A stretch of DNA of 64,000 nucleotides, taken from the NCBI RefSeq assembly GCF_028858725.1, contig NC_084769.1, forward strand, positions 8,743,501-8,807,500. Direction: 5' to 3'. A program made the translations under genes and the position numbers. Below the pieces are notes generated by a model, which had not been told where the DNA came from, did no database searches, and worked only from the letters and a program-made list of their open reading frames with translations. Each line of letters starts with the position of its first letter. The stretch's first letter is position 1. This DNA comes from Colius striatus. Its lineage: Eukaryota > Chordata > Aves > Coliiformes > Coliidae. Shown piece by piece: positions 1 to 10,672 of the stretch.

Positions 1-1134
1 CCAGTGTTGTCTCACAGTGAGTGGCAGGAGCTGGTGCTAGGGATGGCAAAATACTGGAAGTGCACGGATCTTGTGTCTTTTTTTTCCTTCAGTCTCAACA
101 GAGACAACAGCATAAGCATATAAAATCCCAGCTGTGAATTAAAGCAATCTTTCTGAGTGTAGCTCTCTGTCCTCTCTTGTATGTGGGGTTTTTTTCTTTA
201 TTTTTTAAGAAGCTATGCAGTTTGTATCTCAATGTGGTCACATAGCTACATCCAACTTGTTAATGCTATGATTTTAAACATTTTGACTGAGGCAGGCAAA
301 CAGGAGAAAAGTGCCATTTTTAAGGTGGAGAACCAAGCAGTTCTTATCACAGGATGAACTACTTACTCTCTGGTTCCTGAAGCATTTGAAGAAAATTGGG
401 TCAAAATTGTAAGAAGCCCAGAAGTTAGTACATTTTTACACTTAGAAATATCACAGGACTCCTGTATTTTTAGCTCTGGACTAAGTAATTTGCTTCCTAT
501 TGTAAAAGTTCACATGATGATCTTGTGTCCTCTCTGAAAGAAACTATTTTAAGAATGATTCCTTTTCCCCTTTTTCTTTTTAACTGTTCCTTTTTCAGGC
601 ATTACAGTTCCAGTAATCATCTGTAATAAAACTGTATGTATTACAATATACACATCCTGCATATTTTTTTTTCTTGCTATGACTCTTGTAGTTACAGAAA
701 TAGCACTTGTATAGGCAAAGGAAAATCATATATACTTTCCAGCAACACTGCTGTAATACTTTCATAAACCAAAACACCCTCAATTTTCTTTTTCAGATGT
801 GCTAAATTGCACTTAAAATTAGAATTTAGTTTCTGCTCATGTATGTTCTATTTATGAGAACATAATAGCTGATTTGGATTAAATAGATCAGATCCGAAGA
901 ATGACATTTCATATTCTGTAGAACTCTACAAAGGAGTTGAATCTACTTATTTTAGAGAAATTATCTGTATTCTGTAATGAACAAGATGTTCATGTTGATG
1001 AAGAAGACAAAGTGGCAAAATAAACTATTAAAATTTAGAGTCAGTTTTGATCCACTTCTGTCCTCCTTGGGGGAAGGATGAAATGTAGATGTTCAGGACT
1101 AGACTAAGTGTAGGATGCATGACAGAAAGAGTTT

Positions 1135-1440
1135 TCCCCTCTTCTGTTGAGTTAGCCCAAAAGTCCATCTAGCTCAGAATCCTGTCTCCATAACAACTCA
1201 TAATGGATGCCTGGGAAAAGGGTAGTGGAAACAAGGCATTTACAAAGTAGTTGCTTCCATGGCTCATCCTTGCAGTTTTTAAACATAAATGGTTTACAGC
1301 ATCCTTATCTGGAAGTCCGTAGTTCGGCCAATATATTTAATAGCTCCTGAGGGACCTATTAACTTGTCTCATCCCTTATGTGAATACAGTTGTACTGTGA
1401 AAAGTTAGCTCTTAAGGATTAATTTAGGTAGACTCTTATA
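1135..1440 (+). repeat. Ancient CR1-like LINE relic
   Basis: The stretch beginning AAAGTCCATCTAGCTCAGAA, then TCCTGTCTCC, resembles the end of old reptile/bird CR1 copies (a 'gtccatctagcccagtatcctgtctcc' type sequence recalled from turtles and crocodiles). Further on, TTTAATAGCTCCTGAGGGAC and CTATTAA fit the same template's later part. It is heavily diverged. Strand and limits are approximate, and the match rests on memory. Confidence 0.45.
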
Positions 1441-3776
1441 TAGTGTAAAAGAAAATGCTTTGTTTCGCTTCAGTTTAGCTCACTGGTTAATGATCTTATG
1501 ACATAACTTGTAATAGTTGTCCAACTTCACCTTCTTTGTATCATTTGAGTATGAATGTATTTTATAGTGGCCCTTAACTGCCCCTGAAATGTCCTCGCAT
1601 CACAAGTCCCACTTTGCATGAAGCCACTTGGGATTGAGATGATTCTGTTGCTTGACTTTCTTCACTGCCTTCCACTGTTCCCTATCCGATTTCTGAGCTG
1701 GTGAAATGAAAATATCAAAATGTGGGTGCATTGTGAGTTAGACTGTAATTGTTACAATTTCCGTGTTGCTCTCAGTCCTCTTTGGTATATTTATGAATAT
1801 GCTGTATTTTTTACCCTTCCTAAGCTGTTACAAAGTTGTTTTCTTAACTGTTTTACCTTATGACAAGGCTCTAAGAAACTCTTATTATTTTCAACAAAAT
1901 TTATGCTGATTACTATGAAAACTACCAGTACTTACAGGAAAAATGTTACACTGCAGATGTATTAGAAGCAAAAACCACAAACATTTTTGCAATTTGGTTT
2001 TTTATCAACCATTACTTTAAATAGCTGTAGAAAATTAACTGGAATTGAGAGCTTTTTCTGCTTCCTACTGAACATTACTTGCAAATATTAGCAAGTAATA
2101 AGACTACAGACTAGGAAACCAAGTCGTTTGGGGAACTTGTCACCACCTATTTCAGTCTCTTTACTTTGCTGATTTATAATAGTAAACAGGAATCTTAATT
2201 GGCAATGGGATTTCCCAGACTGAAAATTACTAAATTGCTGTTACTCAATTATTTTCAGTAGATGAACTGTGATCATAATTTGTTAAAAAAGGGGCAATTT
2301 AAAAAACCATTTGGAAGCCTATCCAAGCAAAACAAAAAGTAAATGGAAAGTAAACCTTTGGAAGTGTTCTGAATTCCCAAATTACCATGCCATTGAGAAA
2401 AATCATATGCAGGAGGGGACTACATGTGTAACCTTCAGCTGTGACAAGTAGACAAGTCATTTCAATGCCACAGCTGGCAGGAATGTGTGTGTGAGCACAA
2501 CTACCTGCTCGTTCTGCAGATGCAATCAAAAAAACCAAACAGGCCTTAGCATAGAGTCAAATGTTTTTACTTATACCAAATATTCACAACTTTATAAAGG
2601 TCAAGTCAGGCGGTTTTCCCAGTACAGGGCTAAACAATTGGAACTGCATGTAATCTGACCCTGTATATTCAGGAGAACACAGAACAGATTTTGGTATTTG
2701 TGCTTTAGCACATTCCTTTATGAAGAATCACAGTGATTCACTGAGGCTTATTGCAACATAAGGTACTATTCAAAGGGAATTGCCCAATATGGTAGTAGCC
2801 AGCTGATCCCTTACTGGGCATACATAACGTTAAAGATAAGTCAGATATTCTCCTAAGAAGGGCCTAAAGCAAATGAACTAATGTCCCCTCTTGATTCTTC
2901 CAGTATTAGCATGGGAGACCTACTGTGTATATACAGGTTCTATATATAGAGCACACAAATGGATTAAACTGGAAGTTATTCTGCAGGGAAACACAGGAGG
3001 AAAGCTCCTAGTTTTCACATCTTACAGTATTAACAAGTATGTATGGTCTTTTCAATGCAGACTCTTAAACTGCAGCAAAAAATAAAGTTTATGAGATGAG
3101 AAATTGGACACTAGACAGAGATACTGGCTGGAGGCTTTGCCAGTGCATTGTTTTCAGACAGTAAGATTTCAAAATACATTGTCCTCAAAGGTCCAGTTGG
3201 TTGGCTTGTTAGGATGCGACATCAAATTGAAAAACCACGTAGTGCTCCCAACTAGGTATTCTAATATCCCTGTTCTTGCAATAAGGGCTATAATTCGTAC
3301 CATCTGTTTGTCCATAAGATTTTGCCCAACTTACATTTTCATTAGCACCATCTGCCATGGCTTTTGCTTTCAGTACAATTTTTAAAAGCAGCAGAGCAAG
3401 TGCAATGCTTGGATACAATGTTTCTGTTAGTTTTGATGTCTTTCTGACTAGTGAAGAGCATGTTCTCACAAATTGACTGTGGGCTTCTTCAAAGACATCC
3501 ATATAATCCTTACAGTGGCTGACACAGCACTTTAGAGTTGCAAATCGGTTTTTGTGCTTTTTGATGATCCGTCAAGGCATTATTTCAGGAGAATTTCCTA
3601 CAGTCTTTCAGTAGGACCAACAAGAAACCCCAGCTTTACAGATGTGAGTTGATGGTTTCTTTCTCTGTGTATTACCAAACAGACTGAATAAATCTACTGT
3701 GGAGGTACCCAGCATTCAGAACTAGTACTTTGAAATGGTTTCCATTTTTTTAAGCATGCAGCATAGTCACTGGAAA

Positions 3777-3799
3777 TTTATTTATTTATTTATTATTTA
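3777..3799. repeat. TTTA microsatellite-like tract
   Basis: Four to five TTTA/TTA units in a row, a short simple repeat in AT-rich DNA. Confidence 0.7.
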
Positions 3800-3973
3800 G
3801 GAACACTGTGTTTTCAAAATGTTTCCACTGTCAACTAATGTGATTAGTAGTTTTCATTGTTTCTAAATAAATCATGCATTTTAACAAGAAACCTGAGCTC
3901 CAGAAAGCTGTGATAATTGGGAATGATACTGCACAAGCTGTTCATTGCTATCTCCCAGCACTGGTGGAGAGCA

Positions 3974-4021
3974 CATTCTCTATTCTGCTAGAGAGAACAT
4001 TCTTTATCCTGCTAGAAAGAA
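3974..4021 (+). repeat. Two-copy 24-bp tandem repeat
   Basis: CATTCTCTATTCTGCTAGAG and its last four bases (3,974-3,997) are followed directly by a second 24-base copy (3,998-4,021) that differs at about three places. The period of 24 keeps reading frames, which is why small open frames run through it. No coding role is suggested. Confidence 0.75.
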
Positions 4022-7000
4022 GGCAGCCACATTATTTAACCCATCAGAGAGGATATTTTTAGTTACATCTCATTTTATCTGGAGGCAATTAGGAGGTGCT
4101 TATTCATACTGCTGCCAACAGAACTGTGGATGCTGTAATATCCAACTGACTGGAATGGCTGGTACCATTTTCAAGCAGCACACTGTTGCATCTAGAACAG
4201 TACATGTGTCTACGTGAGTTCCAAATTCTCCTCCTACTTCTTCTCTCCATGTTATCTTGAAGTAAGTACAATATGAGTAACATGGCACAATGACCAGAGT
4301 TGTGATATAGTAGCCTTTAACATCTATTGTCTTCTAAAAGCTAATCTGAGGAGTTAACAGTTCTGAGCAAAAGTTACAAAACATGGAAAACCCCCAAAAA
4401 GGTACCATACAAGTGTTTCTAAACATTCCTCTTATGAAAAGCCATTAAGAATGAAATGTCAAATATTAAAAGCAAAACCCTCTTAAAAATTGGTAAACAT
4501 CTGTTAAAGTCTGACCAAGTGTCTTGGAACAGACTCTAATTTGTTTACCTGTCACACATTCAGTTGCTTGCAGTTTCAATAGCTCAAAAATCCATGGTGC
4601 CGTTGCATGCTCTATGACTCTTCATTTCACTTTTGTGAAATGACTCACTTGTATCATCTTGATCTTCTGCTAAAAGCATGGATGATCTGGCACGTTTCTT
4701 GCCCTTATATGTGCCACTTTTTTAAGGCTTGGTTTTATCCCAGTGAGCTTCTGTTCTCTGCTGGAAACCTCATTGGTTCCAGATACCTGCAATAGCTCCA
4801 GACTGCAAACTGGTGACATAGTCGTTTGATTTAGCATGATGGTGACACCTTTGAATACAAATTCAAAGTCCACTAAACCAGAAATGGTGTTTTTACATAT
4901 GATTGCAAGTTATCATGGGTTTTACTCAAATTAATGTTGCATAACACGGAGAACATGAAAATTTATACCTTAAGTATGTGTGCTAAGGTAGGTCAGATAC
5001 AGCTGTGACTGATTTAGGTTCTCCATTCTGTTGAAAATATGAAATATGTCATATGAAAAAGGATGCAACACATATTTGTTCCAGCCAAGAATGTACATAG
5101 GTACAACTGAAAACACATAACAATGTTTCTTTTACACATGAAAGCACAGATTTTCTGATCCTGGCCAAGCAATGTATTACTATTACTTGTCTCCCAGGTG
5201 TGACTGCGTGGAGCCTGTGCAGTACAGATACAACACAAAGGCAGAGATTTGGATCCTGCTTTGCTATTGTAGGAATCCTGCTGCCATTGTTCTGCTAATT
5301 CACTTACAGAAGCTTTATAAAGGAACAAGCTGTATTTGTTATGAAAAAGTACAGCACAGCAGCATACAGATAAACAATTTCACATGGAAAAGCAAGCTGT
5401 AAATAGGAATGTAGTGTTTCTCCAGACAGCGTGACTTTTTCAGTTTGCCTCTGCCCAGAACATCAAGTTCCTATTTAAGTCATTGCATTTTCAGTCAAAT
5501 CTTTCCTTTATATTTTCTAGGTTTATCTTTTGACACATATTTTGCTGCTACTCCTAATAAATATAAAGGGCAATAGTGGTATTATCACTGCAATAGTCCA
5601 AGGATATAAACAGGCACCAGTTTACAAGTTTCTTGCCCTCCTTACACATTTTATTTCGGTGTACACAGAATCATAGCTGGTGGGGTTTTTCCCATTTGTT
5701 AATTAAAAAAAAAATGGTTGGACTAATTATGTTTTGAAAATTAATGGGTTTAGTTGATCTAAGTAAGAACTCTTGGACAGTAGCCACATCAGATGAGATC
5801 CTGGTAATTTGCCATGACTTCACCATGTGCAGCTCCATGAAATTACATGTCTCCCATATGGCTGTTGCCATAGCTGTGCCAAAGTCAACCATTAACACTA
5901 GAATTTTGCTTGTGGCCCTTCCTGGAAGAAATCTGCGTACATCTTATCTCCAGGTAGATACGACATTTTCTTGTTGAGCTCTCTGTTATATTCCACCAAC
6001 TATTGGTAAAACTTAGTTATATTAAAATACTCATCACATGACAGATAAATGATTAAACAATGTACTTTATAATAAATACCTACAATAAAGCAAATATTGT
6101 CTAATGGATAATCTAGACCTGATTTCCCTTGACTGTTTCCTTAGCTTTTATCATCAGCTTTACCTGGGCTCGGTGAGTTGTACTGAATATTAACCTGCAT
6201 TTTAATTTCAGTTTATACCAATCTAAACGGCAATGTGCTGACCTGGGCAAGATCTGATTCTCAGCCTTCCTGGGCACTTCCAAAATCCCTTCAGCCCTGC
6301 AACTTTTACTTCCTTTGTTTTCACTTGTTCCTTGCACTTTACTGTGCTTCTCAGGCCTTGATCTATATATGGATTCACAGAGTTGCTCTTTCTGCAGGCT
6401 CAAGGGCAGGCCATTAACTGCATTAAAACGATGCAGAATTAGCAGGGTGCTGAAAAGCTTCCCATATAGCTTAGCAAGTGATTTATAATGCTTTTGTCTA
6501 GGTATACACTTCTTCAGGTTGAAGAACTTGTGAAATTTTAATATGTAGTATTGCCAGAGCTATGAAATCCTAACTGCACTGTGGAAAAGTCCGGAGCCCC
6601 TAGACTTTGTTCTATACAAATTGTGGATAGTTGTCTGAAAATTCCCTCCACCTGAAACAAAACTGTTAAACTGTTCCTGTATTTACTTGTTGACTAATAG
6701 AAATTCTTTCCTTCTGAACTTTTGCCTTCTCATTCCTTATGCATTTGTATTCACTGCATTCACTTGTTTTATATTTACATATGGAGGCTGACAGCAACAG
6801 AAGCAGGATGCTCTGCAATGGTAATTACTTCCATTATCATGGATATTCAGGAAAAGATCACCAGCAACTCAAATGTACATTAAAAGCTGGACTGTGATAC
6901 ACCACAGAGTCATGATATTGATGGATTGGGTGTGCTGCAAAGGATGGTACCATAGAAAGGCCATTTAGGGGTTTATTTTATTTATTAGGGCTTTATATTT

Positions 7001-10000
7001 ATTATTTATCCATTCTGTGATTGTGTGATTCTATTTACTCCCATTCCATTGGTAAGACTGAAAACATACTAAGTTATTGCCTCTACACATAGTTTTGATT
7101 TCTGGCACACTCTGAAACAGAGAAAAGTTTTGCCTAAGTTTGGAACTGACTTCTGGCTGAATTAGGATGAAAAAAAAGTCAGAAAATTGCACCATGATAA
7201 CAAAGAGTAGGCTTTTCCTACTGCCCCTGTACTGAAGAAATAAGTAAGGGTTGGAAAACATTTCAATGCAAGAAAGTTTTCAAATACATCAGTCAACACT
7301 GCAATCCTGTTAAAGGGACTTCTACACTAAAACTACCCACTAAGATAACAGTTGCCTGTGCGCGAAACTCCAAAGGGTCTATAGAGGAAGTAGCATTGAA
7401 ATTTAGATTGATCTATTTGGATTTTGATGAGTCACTCGCCAAACTTGTGTTTATGGTACAACAACATGAGATAATATTGCTCAGAGAGAAATCTTGCACC
7501 TTTATTTTATCGGACTGGTGCCTGGGTCCACAGACACCTGAAGAACTGTGTCTGGCAAGACTAATAAAATGAAACATGAGATCTCATGGCCAGGGAATTC
7601 AGTTTTCAGCTGAATTCAACTCCTTCTCTCTCAAAACTACAATTGACTGCACCTTGATATTGAGAGAAACTATGCGTTTTGGTCCTCAAAGATGAATTTC
7701 ACTGTGATTCAGTAAAACAAAATGCACCAACACTGCACTTTTTCAATGTCATTCTTAATGCAGACTCAGGAAGAAGACAAACTGAAAGCAAGAAATTGAA
7801 ATGGAGTTACTTAATAGATTTGTTTCACTTTCCATATGAACTTCAGTATTGTTTTCCTTTCTCAGTGTCCTACCGTTTTGCAGAAAACACGTGTACATAG
7901 AAGGAGGAAAAAAAAATATCTAGCTAAGAGATCTTTCCCATAGAGTGCATTAAAGTGCTTGTAAGCCTGATTTAATGTTTTGCTGTGAAATGGTACTTCC
8001 GTTAGCAAAAAGGCATCAGCATACTTTATAGCAGTTCTACCTGTCTTTTGCCATTGCTATTAAAGTTTAGCTAAACTAACTAGGAACGTTATTTGGAACT
8101 ATTAGGTAGTATAATCAGTTATGGTGCACTACTACTATACTAGCAAGGCATACTAACTTGGGGGTGCAAACCCCCTCTGAGCCAGCCCTATGAGCTGTAA
8201 AGCCAGGACAAGACTTGCCAGCAACATGTTTTCTGCATGCCACAGTTTTTTGGCCCTTGTCTCATGCTTCTTTCAGGGAGTCACTTGAACTCCTGCAGCT
8301 GGAGCAATAAGACACTCTGTTTTTCCAGAACTTCATCTGCTAGATGCAGCAGATGAACCTGCTACATGTGTAACGCTGAATACTAGGTAATAAAAGCAAA
8401 AAGAAAGTGAGAACTCCACATGTTACTTTATATACTAACTGTATTTTAGATAAATATGTACCTATGCCTACCCACAGGCATTTAAAAAAGGGCTACCTGC
8501 ACTTTCTCTGAAAAGTCTTCAGATAGTCAGCTTTCATATTCTAAGCACAGTATAGCTCACAAGCTACACAAGATCCTGCACAAATCCCTTTCATTATCTG
8601 TAAACTGCCTCATAATGTTCTATTCATAAATTGCTTTGACATTAAAATAAAAATGTTAACATTCTCAGTATCTCCTTTCCTTGCTTATGTTCCTCAGGAA
8701 GATCTGTCAGCCCACAGAAGCCAGATGGTAGCTGGAACTTCACAACTGAACTGTCTAGCTGCTACAAAAAGGGATGGTTCTGCTTCGTATATCAACCCAA
8801 AGGGCATGTGCCTAGTCCTTCCTTTGCACTTGCACTGACTTTTTGCTTAACCCTACAGTGAACTCATGGAATGAGACTATTAAGAGACAGTTTAAACTAA
8901 ATGAGGAGGACCAAAGCTTGAGGATATTGTGTGGATACCTTGAGGACTAGTGGCTCGCTAAGGGACATGGAGTCATCTGCAGCAACACAGCCAGCAGGGC
9001 TGCGGACTCACCAGCCTAAGCACATTCCACAAGACATGACGGAGGTGAGGTGGGTATACCCAAACATAGTGGCCAGGTTCAGACAAGTTCATGGTGGGGA
9101 AACAGGTCTAATGTGAAGCCAAGATATCAGTCTATAGATCAGGATTTAGGGCCAGTGATGGTAACCAGGGAGGCCCATAGGGACAGAGCAAGTCCAATAT
9201 CAAGCCAGAAAGCAAGAGTAGGACGACATACAGCTACAGCACAGCACAGAGGAAAACTAAGGGCACAGGGCTGATCTGAAATGAGTCAGTGTGGGATAGA
9301 GGCCTGAAGTGAGGCTGATTAGGGCCATTACAACCCATTAGTGCACATGGAGCCCTCACAATTATTCCTTTTGCAGGACTATCAGTGTGTCCTCAGCATG
9401 ACACTGGATTATACCATGAAGCTCATATCCTCACTTTACTGAAGTAGCAGCACAGAAACGAACAGAGTCAGACCTGGTGAACACAGCTGCCTGCCCTTCA
9501 AAGCCTGACGGGCTGTGAAAGGTGGAAAGAGTTAGTCTTTTATTTTTTTATATTGTCTACTTGAATGCCAGAGCCCTAACAGTGCAAGCATTTGCCCCTC
9601 TGGGGACCAAAAATCCTTCAAAAGGAGGATGGGGCCTAAGGCTAAACCAAAGAAATGACAGGGACCATGGATCCCATCAGTGGCTGCACTAGGATGGCGG
9701 ATTGCAGCAGGGCCCTTCTTGTTTGCTCCAGTTACACATGAATATGGTGGCAGCAGACCAGCAGGCGGTGGAACAGGCTGGTGGGCACAGGCTCCCAAAC
9801 TGGTGGGAGCCTGAGACAAGCCCCTTGCTCAGACGGCCTGGCAGCACCACACCACCTTGTCTCAGCCTATAGGGTTCTGAAGGATGAGGAGAGGAATGAG
9901 AGTGGTGCTCCTGCCGAGGGCTGTTGTCAGAGAACTGCCTGTGAATACAGCTGAGGAGAATTGGGTTTCCAGTGAGCCTGGGCAGCCCAGGACAGGTGCT

Positions 10001-10413
10001 GCGAGCATTTGGTACCTTCCCCAGTGCGTGTTTCATTCGCTAGCCCTGCTAGTGTCCGGCAACGCCGACAAGCCCCCTGAGGCGCGTGGCCACCTGCATT
10101 TGCCCATTGGTGAGGCCCTTTTTGGGGAAGGCTTTCGGCCCTTCAGTGACAGAGCCTGCATAAAGCCCTCTCCTCACCATTTTCAGCACCTTCCACAAGC
10201 CACACACCTCCTCGGTCCGTCTTCTCTCAGGTATTCGGCGTTACGATGCTAATTCCGACTCCCCCGTTTGACCGCCGCTTCAGAGTAGGCGTGTGGGCAA
10301 CCAGCTGCTCGCTCCCTGACTCGCTTGCGCCGCCTCTCAGGGGCGAGGCCGCGAGATCAGGCGTCATGGAGGGCTGGCGTTGTGGCGCCCGCCCTCGCCG
10401 CCGCGCGCAGCGA

Positions 10414-10433
10414 GGGGCGGGTCAGCCATCTTG
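10414..10433 (+). promoter_or_regulatory. GC box next to a YY1-type site in the ACTR3 promoter
   Basis: GGGGCGGG (10,414-10,421) is an Sp1-class GC box. Four bases later GCCATCTTG (10,425-10,433) matches the YY1 core. YY1 sites in this position are common in TATA-less housekeeping promoters, where they often lie at or just after the transcription start, so the 5' end of the mRNA may lie near here. This is motif evidence only. Confidence 0.55.
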
Positions 10434-10628
10434 GGCTCGCCGGGCCGTGCCTGCCTGCGAGGGAGCGAGCGGGCGGGGGAGGGAGCGCCCGCCTTGCGGA
10501 AGTGCCCTCACTCCCGCCGCGCCTCCCCGCCCAGCCCGGCCCGGCCCAGCCCATCCTATCCGCGCCGAGCCCCGCCGGAGCGCGCTCAGGGCTGCCTGCC
10601 GTCTCCAGCACCGCCGCTACCGAGGAGC

Positions 10629-10672
10629 ATGGCAGGGCGGCTTCCGGCCTGTGTGGTGGACTGCGGCACGGG
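10629..10672 (+). CDS. ACTR3: ACTR3 coding exon 1 (residues 1-14 and two bases of codon 15)
   Basis: Encodes [14 protein letters not shown] plus the first two bases of G15, so it begins the phosphate-1 loop of the actin fold. The ATG at 10,629 has a good initiation context (A at -3, G at +4). The donor is GTGAGC at 10,673. The exon lies in the middle of the CpG island. Confidence 0.97.

Larger units (their letters stand above)
1..10249. other. Upstream intergenic DNA, no recognisable gene
   Basis: AT-rich up to about 8.9 kb, then more mixed towards the CpG island. Open frames are short and lack recognisable homology, codon structure or splice-linked partners. Exceptions noted separately are the ancient CR1-like relic, a 24-bp tandem pair, an unexplained minus-strand frame at 3,209-3,571 and a G/A-rich stretch at 8,930-9,310. 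In mammals the neighbour on this side is SLC35F5, but no exon of it was recognised here. Confidence 0.7.

Noticed and set aside
5660..5720. AATCATAGCTGGTGGGGTTT as the start of an antisense CR1
   Set aside because: Only the first few bases fit; the following sequence does not continue into CR1.
6990..7032. ATTCTGTGATTGTGTGATTC as a CR1 tail
   Set aside because: It resembles the CR1 end, but the sequence upstream lacks the GGACTGGATGATCT and CTTCCAACC landmarks, so a chance match or an unrecognisable relic cannot be told apart.
1..10249. Exons of SLC35F5, the mammalian upstream neighbour
   Set aside because: No minus-strand frame matched the membrane-transporter segments I can recall, and no second CpG island is present.
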